From M50B103 sp041667565 (lineage in GTDB: Bacteria > Fidelibacterota > Fidelibacteria > Fidelibacterales > Fidelibacteraceae): 18,253 nucleotides of DNA. The notes under the pieces were generated by a model. It was given only the letters and a program-made list of their open reading frames with translations, did no database searches and was not told where the DNA came from. This document shows, in pieces, positions 14,775-18,253 of the stretch. The DNA is taken from positions 1 to 18,253 of the forward strand of contig CAZNFT010000036.1 in assembly GCA_964572745.1 (NCBI GenBank), given 5' to 3'. The translations under genes and the position numbers were made by a program. The stretch's first letter is position 1. The number at the start of each line of letters is the position of its first letter.

Positions 14775-16916
14775 TTATTTAATAACTAAAAATCGCCCGG
14801 TCTTTACAAAACCGGTATCTTTATTTTCTACTGCAAAAATATACATACCTGTGGCAAGTGCCTGATCGTGATCTGTAATTAGATCCCAGGCGTGTTCACC
14901 ACCGGAATAGACTGTTTTGGAACTCAGTCCTTCTTGCAAACGGCGTGTTTCAACGCCACTGTAAGTCGCTTGATTGTGTTCCATGGTTTTTACTAATTCA
15001 CCCGAGATAGTAAAGACGCGGATAGTGGCTTCTGCGGGTAATCCGGTGAACCATATCATTCTATCACGAACGCCGCCTCCATCCCAGAGTGCATTTATGC
15101 GGTAGGGATTGGGGTAAACGCCAACTTCAGTGACTTCGTCTTCAATGGCTTGTTGACCTGTAATAACTGTAATTCTATTTTCCAATTTAGATGATTCCAG
15201 TGATTCCAAGCCCGTTTGCGGATCACCGCAATCATAAGAGGTCACTGAAAAAATATTTTTATCGGGCCAGCCATTTAAGAGATTTTCGTTCTCAAATTTA
15301 TAATAGAATGTGTCTTGCCCAAAAACTTCATAGGAAGGATTGCCGAATTCATCTTTAATACGGATATAATCAAAACCTGTATTGTAACCGAATTCATTCT
15401 TCAGGTCAAAGCTTGCAAGAAGCGACCATTCCGCAGCGAGTTGTGATGTTTTACGACGGGCATAAACCCTATAGCCCTCAAAATCTTTTTCTCGAGAAAT
15501 AGGATCTTCAGCAAATTCAGGGATATTATTCCAATAAAGAGTGACTTTACCTTTTTCGGGGACAACATGAAGCTTGGGTGAGGGAGGAGGAGCAGGTAAA
15601 ACAAAACGATCGAGTATGCCGTTGCCATTCTGGTCTTCACCTTCATCGAGTATGCCGTTACCATTGATATCTTCGCCATTAAAAGCTTTTTGTGCCCAGT
15701 CGGCATTCACTCTAAGCAAGGCTCGTCGGGCCGGAGTATCATCTAAACTTCTATTTGCCCATCTTCCACAGACAACAGCAAAAGCAACATCAATTGCTTG
15801 TCCGGGTTTTATTTCCCAGGATGAGCTATCCGGAACAGCCGGTTGAGTTCCAAAAGGACCAGCCGAAACAAGCAACATCCAAGAAGCGGATTGAGAAGGA
15901 TAACCATCATCGGTATAATTTTCAATACCCGGGTATTTGGGGACTGAATTACTTAATTTATCGTAACGCTCTTCATCGGTCAGCGGCATAAAAAACTCGG
16001 GATAATCCATATCTAAAGAGGTATTCCATTTCCACTGGTTATAATAGGTATCCCAGTAAGCACGGGGAACAGTTTCTGTTCCAAGAAAAGTAAAGCCAAC
16101 ATAAGACTCAGAATAGCCATTATCGCCATCTTGATCGAACTGATAGGCAATATCTCTTTCTAAGCCGGGGAAGTCGTCATCCGGAAGCGGATCAAACACA
16201 GATTCATCAAAACCATTTTGGTTATCGTACCAACTCCAGCCACCGCCGGGTTCGTAATAATTTGTATAATTCATATTACCTACAGCTGCATCAGCCCAGA
16301 TACCCACATAAGCATCCTCGATGGTTTCTGAACCAATATTTGTAATGTGGTAATTAAGAATAACAAAAGCATCGGTAAATGAAAAGTTCCATGTATAAGT
16401 GGTGACATCTACCATAATATTTAAGGGTCTGTGATCTATCACTCCACCCTGATCATGAAAAGTCGCCTTAAAATCCTGATGTGAAATTGCATAAGGCGAG
16501 TAAACTTTAGAGGTAGGAATGGAGGAACGCTCAAAAATTGAGTCGCCATTATCAGTGAATTCAAATCCGGCGCTACCGTAATCAAAAACACCATCAACTA
16601 CGCCAGTAGAGACCCGTTTTTCTCCATTGATCTTACCGCCGACCCAAAGGCCACCGTAAGACATGTGTTCGACCTGCTCCTTTAGATTGTCAGGATACTG
16701 TTTATACATACAAGAAGGTTGCTTGGGATTGTTATATCCTTCACCGATAACACCAAAATTGGTGACGGTTAAACCAAGCTGTCCGACTGTTGTATAATGA
16801 ACATAATCCGGAACAGAAGCAGAAGTTTTTGCTAAAGGCGACATATAGCCACCATTAGCAAACGCAAGGCCTGATATTAATAAAAAGACCACAAAAATTA
16901 TAAACTGTTTTTTCAC
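14775..16916 (-). CDS. Large secreted protein with FlgD/T9SS-like C-terminal domain
   Basis: The product is 713 aa from a GTG at 16916: MKKQFIIFVVFLLISGLAFA is an ideal signal peptide, and GAGGG (16926-16922) lies 5 nt upstream. An ATG four codons earlier (16928) is possible but would leave almost no leader after the predicted promoter. The mature protein is aromatic-rich, with a long N-terminal beta region, a Ca2+-binding-like repeat DINGNGILDEGEDQNGNGILD near 416-436 and an Fn3-like segment (about 448-503). The C-terminal domain from YPNPYR (601) has RVFTISGELV, GGEHAWDL and ATGMYIFAVENK, ending GRFLVIK, as in T9SS/FlgD-like C-terminal domains. It is likely surface-exposed or released. It is the first gene of the operon; its function is not recognised. 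Confidence 0.85.
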   Translation of the reverse strand: MKKQFIIFVVFLLISGLAFANGGYMSPLAKTSASVPDYVHYTTVGQLGLTVTNFGVIGEGYNNPKQPSCMYKQYPDNLKEQVEHMSYGGLWVGGKINGEKRVSTGVVDGVFDYGSAGFEFTDNGDSIFERSSIPTSKVYSPYAISHQDFKATFHDQGGVIDHRPLNIMVDVTTYTWNFSFTDAFVILNYHITNIGSETIEDAYVGIWADAAVGNMNYTNYYEPGGGWSWYDNQNGFDESVFDPLPDDDFPGLERDIAYQFDQDGDNGYSESYVGFTFLGTETVPRAYWDTYYNQWKWNTSLDMDYPEFFMPLTDEERYDKLSNSVPKYPGIENYTDDGYPSQSASWMLLVSAGPFGTQPAVPDSSSWEIKPGQAIDVAFAVVCGRWANRSLDDTPARRALLRVNADWAQKAFNGEDINGNGILDEGEDQNGNGILDRFVLPAPPPSPKLHVVPEKGKVTLYWNNIPEFAEDPISREKDFEGYRVYARRKTSQLAAEWSLLASFDLKNEFGYNTGFDYIRIKDEFGNPSYEVFGQDTFYYKFENENLLNGWPDKNIFSVTSYDCGDPQTGLESLESSKLENRITVITGQQAIEDEVTEVGVYPNPYRINALWDGGGVRDRMIWFTGLPAEATIRVFTISGELVKTMEHNQATYSGVETRRLQEGLSSKTVYSGGEHAWDLITDHDQALATGMYIFAVENKDTGFVKTGRFLVIK

Positions 16917-16940
16917 TATAACCCTCATTTACCAATATTA

Positions 16941-16969
16941 AAGATAAAGTAATAAGCTTCCAATGTCAA
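16941..16969 (-). promoter_or_regulatory. Promoter of the surface-protein operon
   Basis: On the reverse strand a perfect TTGACA (16969-16964) is followed after exactly 17 nt by TATCTT (16946-16941), four of six against the -10 consensus. The predicted start near 16934 is about 18 nt from the GTG start codon at 16916, supporting that start. Confidence 0.6.
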
Positions 16970-17173
16970 AAAATAAAAAAACTATTTTCCATCCACATAG
17001 TGTGTCTTAAGTGCTGCATATATACAGCATATTGGATAAACAGCCAACAATTATCAAGAAACAAAAAACAAGGAAAAAGGAAAAACGACAAGCTAAAACG
17101 TGAGTCCTGAGCCTATGGCAGACAGGGCCTGAATAAAGCTGAGCAAATCTCATCCTTTCCCAGTCTCATCTAA

Positions 17174-17232
17174 AGATACGATCTCCTGCTCCGCTCCGAA
17201 ACATTTGGCTTCGAAGGACAGGTATCGCATCT
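17174..17232. repeat. Long imperfect inverted repeat
   Basis: Three blocks pair in order: AGAT (17174-17177) with ATCT (17229-17232); CGAT (17179-17182) with ATCG (17224-17227); and CCTG (17185-17188) with CAGG (17219-17222). Single mismatches or a small bulge separate them. CGAA/TTCG pairing is possible in the loop. This is a possible structured leader or repeat remnant; no T-run follows. Confidence 0.4.
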
Positions 17233-17242
17233 CGGGATTAAG

Positions 17243-17272
17243 TTGACCTTTTCACAAGCTTTTCTTCATAGT
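17243..17272 (+). promoter_or_regulatory. Possible forward promoter for hsdM
   Basis: TTGACC (17243-17248) is followed after 18 nt by CATAGT (17267-17272). The match is moderate. If used, the transcript would start near 17280 and carry the 17303-17326 palindrome in a leader of about 120 nt. A second weak candidate is TTGTAA (17332) with TATAAA (17353) at 15-nt spacing. Confidence 0.3.
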
Positions 17273-17302
17273 AAGCAGTAAACAATGTTCGCTTCTCACC
17301 GA

Positions 17303-17326
17303 TTTCTGTGACGGGCGTCACAGAAA
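17303..17326. promoter_or_regulatory. Perfect 11-bp-arm palindrome, CRP/FNR-like operator candidate
   Basis: Arms TTTCTGTGACG (17303-17313) and CGTCACAGAAA (17316-17326) are exact reverse complements around GG. The core is TGTGA-N6-TCACA, identical to the E. coli CRP half-site arrangement. It lies 74 bp before hsdM. With no T-run beside it, an operator is likelier than a terminator. Confidence 0.55.
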
Positions 17327-17399
17327 AGAGCTTGTAAATGATGTTACTTATCTATAAATTTTCTTCTTATTAAAACTTTTTATTATGTGGGAATTACTT

Positions 17400-18253
17400 A
17401 TGGCTAATCACTATACCGATGATTTCAAAAAACAGATCTGGGCAGCGGCGGATAAATTGCGTGGCAATATGGATGCCAGCGAATACAAACATGTGGTGCT
17501 GGGACTGATCTTTCTGAAATATATATCCGATAAATTCGAAGATCGCTACAAAGAATTGCTCGCGGAAGGCGAGGGATTTGAGGAAGATAAAGATGAATAT
17601 ACCATGGAAGGTATTTTTTACGTCCCCGAAAAAGCGCGTTGGGATTTTTTGCAAGATCATGCGCTTTCTCCCGAAATCGGTCGCTTGGTCGATGATGCCA
17701 TGATCACCATTGAAGCGGAAAACAAAAAACTTAAGGGCGTTTTACCCAAGAATTATGCTCGTCCCGAATTGGAAAAACGCCGACTGGGCGAGGTGATCAA
17801 TCTTTTTTCCAATTTAAAAATGCATGGCAAAGACGAGCAAGATATGCTGGGCCGTGTATACGAATACTGCTTGACCATGTTTGCCGAACAAGAAGGCCGT
17901 CGCGGCGGAGAATTTTTTACTCCAGCTTGCGTTGTACAGACCTTAGTGGAAGTGCTTAAACCTTATAAAGGTCGTGTGTACGATCCCGCTTGCGGATCCG
18001 GTGGTATGTTTGTGCAATCGGCTAAATTTATTCAAGCTCACAGCGGTGATCTTAAAAATATCTCAGTTTACGGACAAGAAAGTAACCCTACCACCTGGAA
18101 AATGTGCATGATGAATCTCGCCATTCGCGGGATTGAAGTCGATTTGGGACAATTCAATGCCGATACCTTTACCAACGACCAACACAAACAGCTGAAAGCT
18201 GATTTTGTCTTGGCGAATCCGCCCTTTAATATGGACTGGCCCGTCGAGCGCGT
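17400..18253 (+). CDS. hsdM: Type I restriction-modification DNA methyltransferase subunit HsdM (5' part)
   Basis: I translated 284 codons with no stop; the gene runs off the window (family members are about 500 aa). HsdM carries out adenine-N6 methylation in complex with the specificity subunit HsdS and, with HsdR, forms the restriction complex. The N-terminal HsdM domain is at about 1-150 (DDFKKQIWAAADKLRGNMDASEYKHVVLGLIFLKYISDKF). Then come GEFFTP (170-175, motif X region), the SAM-binding DPACGSGGMF (195-204, motif I) and the catalytic NPPF (273-276, motif IV). The ATG at 17400 gives the usual MANHYTDDFKK start, with GGGA 8 nt upstream; an in-frame ATG at 17385 is less likely. hsdS and hsdR would be expected downstream, outside the window. 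Confidence 0.96.
   Translation, partial: MANHYTDDFKKQIWAAADKLRGNMDASEYKHVVLGLIFLKYISDKFEDRYKELLAEGEGFEEDKDEYTMEGIFYVPEKARWDFLQDHALSPEIGRLVDDAMITIEAENKKLKGVLPKNYARPELEKRRLGEVINLFSNLKMHGKDEQDMLGRVYEYCLTMFAEQEGRRGGEFFTPACVVQTLVEVLKPYKGRVYDPACGSGGMFVQSAKFIQAHSGDLKNISVYGQESNPTTWKMCMMNLAIRGIEVDLGQFNADTFTNDQHKQLKADFVLANPPFNMDWPVER

Larger units (their letters stand above)
16970..17399. other. Intergenic region between divergent operons
   Basis: I see no credible gene here. Contents, left to right: an imperfect palindrome TGCTG (17012-17016) / CAGCA (17025-17029) around ATATAT; a purine-rich stretch (about 17060-17100); a long imperfect stem-loop (17174-17232); a weak forward promoter (17243-17272); and a perfect palindrome (17303-17326). 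An AT-rich leader then precedes hsdM. Confidence 0.7.

Noticed and set aside
17394..17660. 88-aa reverse open frame inside hsdM
   Set aside because: It is antisense to a clear HsdM N-terminus and has no recognisable family.
17400..18253. Recent horizontal transfer of hsdM judged from base composition
   Set aside because: A rough count of G+C in parts of the gene (about 38-45%) is not clearly different from neighbouring genes, so composition gives no support.

Overview
This window looks like a scaffold from a metagenome-derived bacterium of the Fibrobacterota-Chlorobiota-Bacteroidota (FCB) group. Three things point there: a C-terminal type IX secretion (T9SS) sorting domain with the usual QNFPNPFNP signature, a PorV/PorQ-family outer-membrane protein, and a TonB-dependent receptor with an N-terminal carboxypeptidase-regulatory domain. 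Two promoters I can read have E. coli-like TTGAC boxes 17 nt from a -10 box. This argues against a true Bacteroidota member and favours a lineage such as Marinimicrobia, Cloacimonadota or Calditrichota; that placement is inference.

Left part (1-5276). A six-unit, 34-nt tandem repeat precedes a forward gene encoding a PurC-PurE fusion. Its PurE half has animal/Treponema-type (class II) AIR carboxylase motifs, so the layout resembles animal PAICS. The stop codon lies in an 8-nt repeat, followed by small palindromic elements and a bidirectional terminator. Then come reverse-strand genes: a YdhF-like aldo/keto reductase, an unrecognised 209-aa protein, a DUF4180 protein with a clear promoter, and a GDPD phosphodiesterase translationally coupled to a small two-helix membrane protein.

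Central part (5277-16969). A single reverse-strand operon of six genes encodes cell-envelope proteins. From promoter to end they are: a 713-aa secreted protein with a FlgD/T9SS-like C-terminus; an 897-aa secreted protein built of OB-fold-like units plus a T9SS sorting domain; a 507-aa lipoprotein; a TonB-dependent receptor; a PorV/PorQ-like barrel; and a beta-propeller lipoprotein. Genes 3 to 6 abut or overlap by a few bases. The 897-aa gene is split by a 100-N scaffold gap. That gap is flanked by an exact 55-bp duplication, and collapsing it restores one uninterrupted reading frame.

Right part (16970-18253). A 430-bp intergenic region holds inverted repeats, including a perfect 11-bp-arm palindrome that contains a CRP-type TGTGA-N6-TCACA core. 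It leads into the 5' part of a type I restriction-modification hsdM gene that runs off the window. The central operon is the best candidate for a poorly described system: a co-expressed outer-membrane import and surface-display module of unknown substrate.
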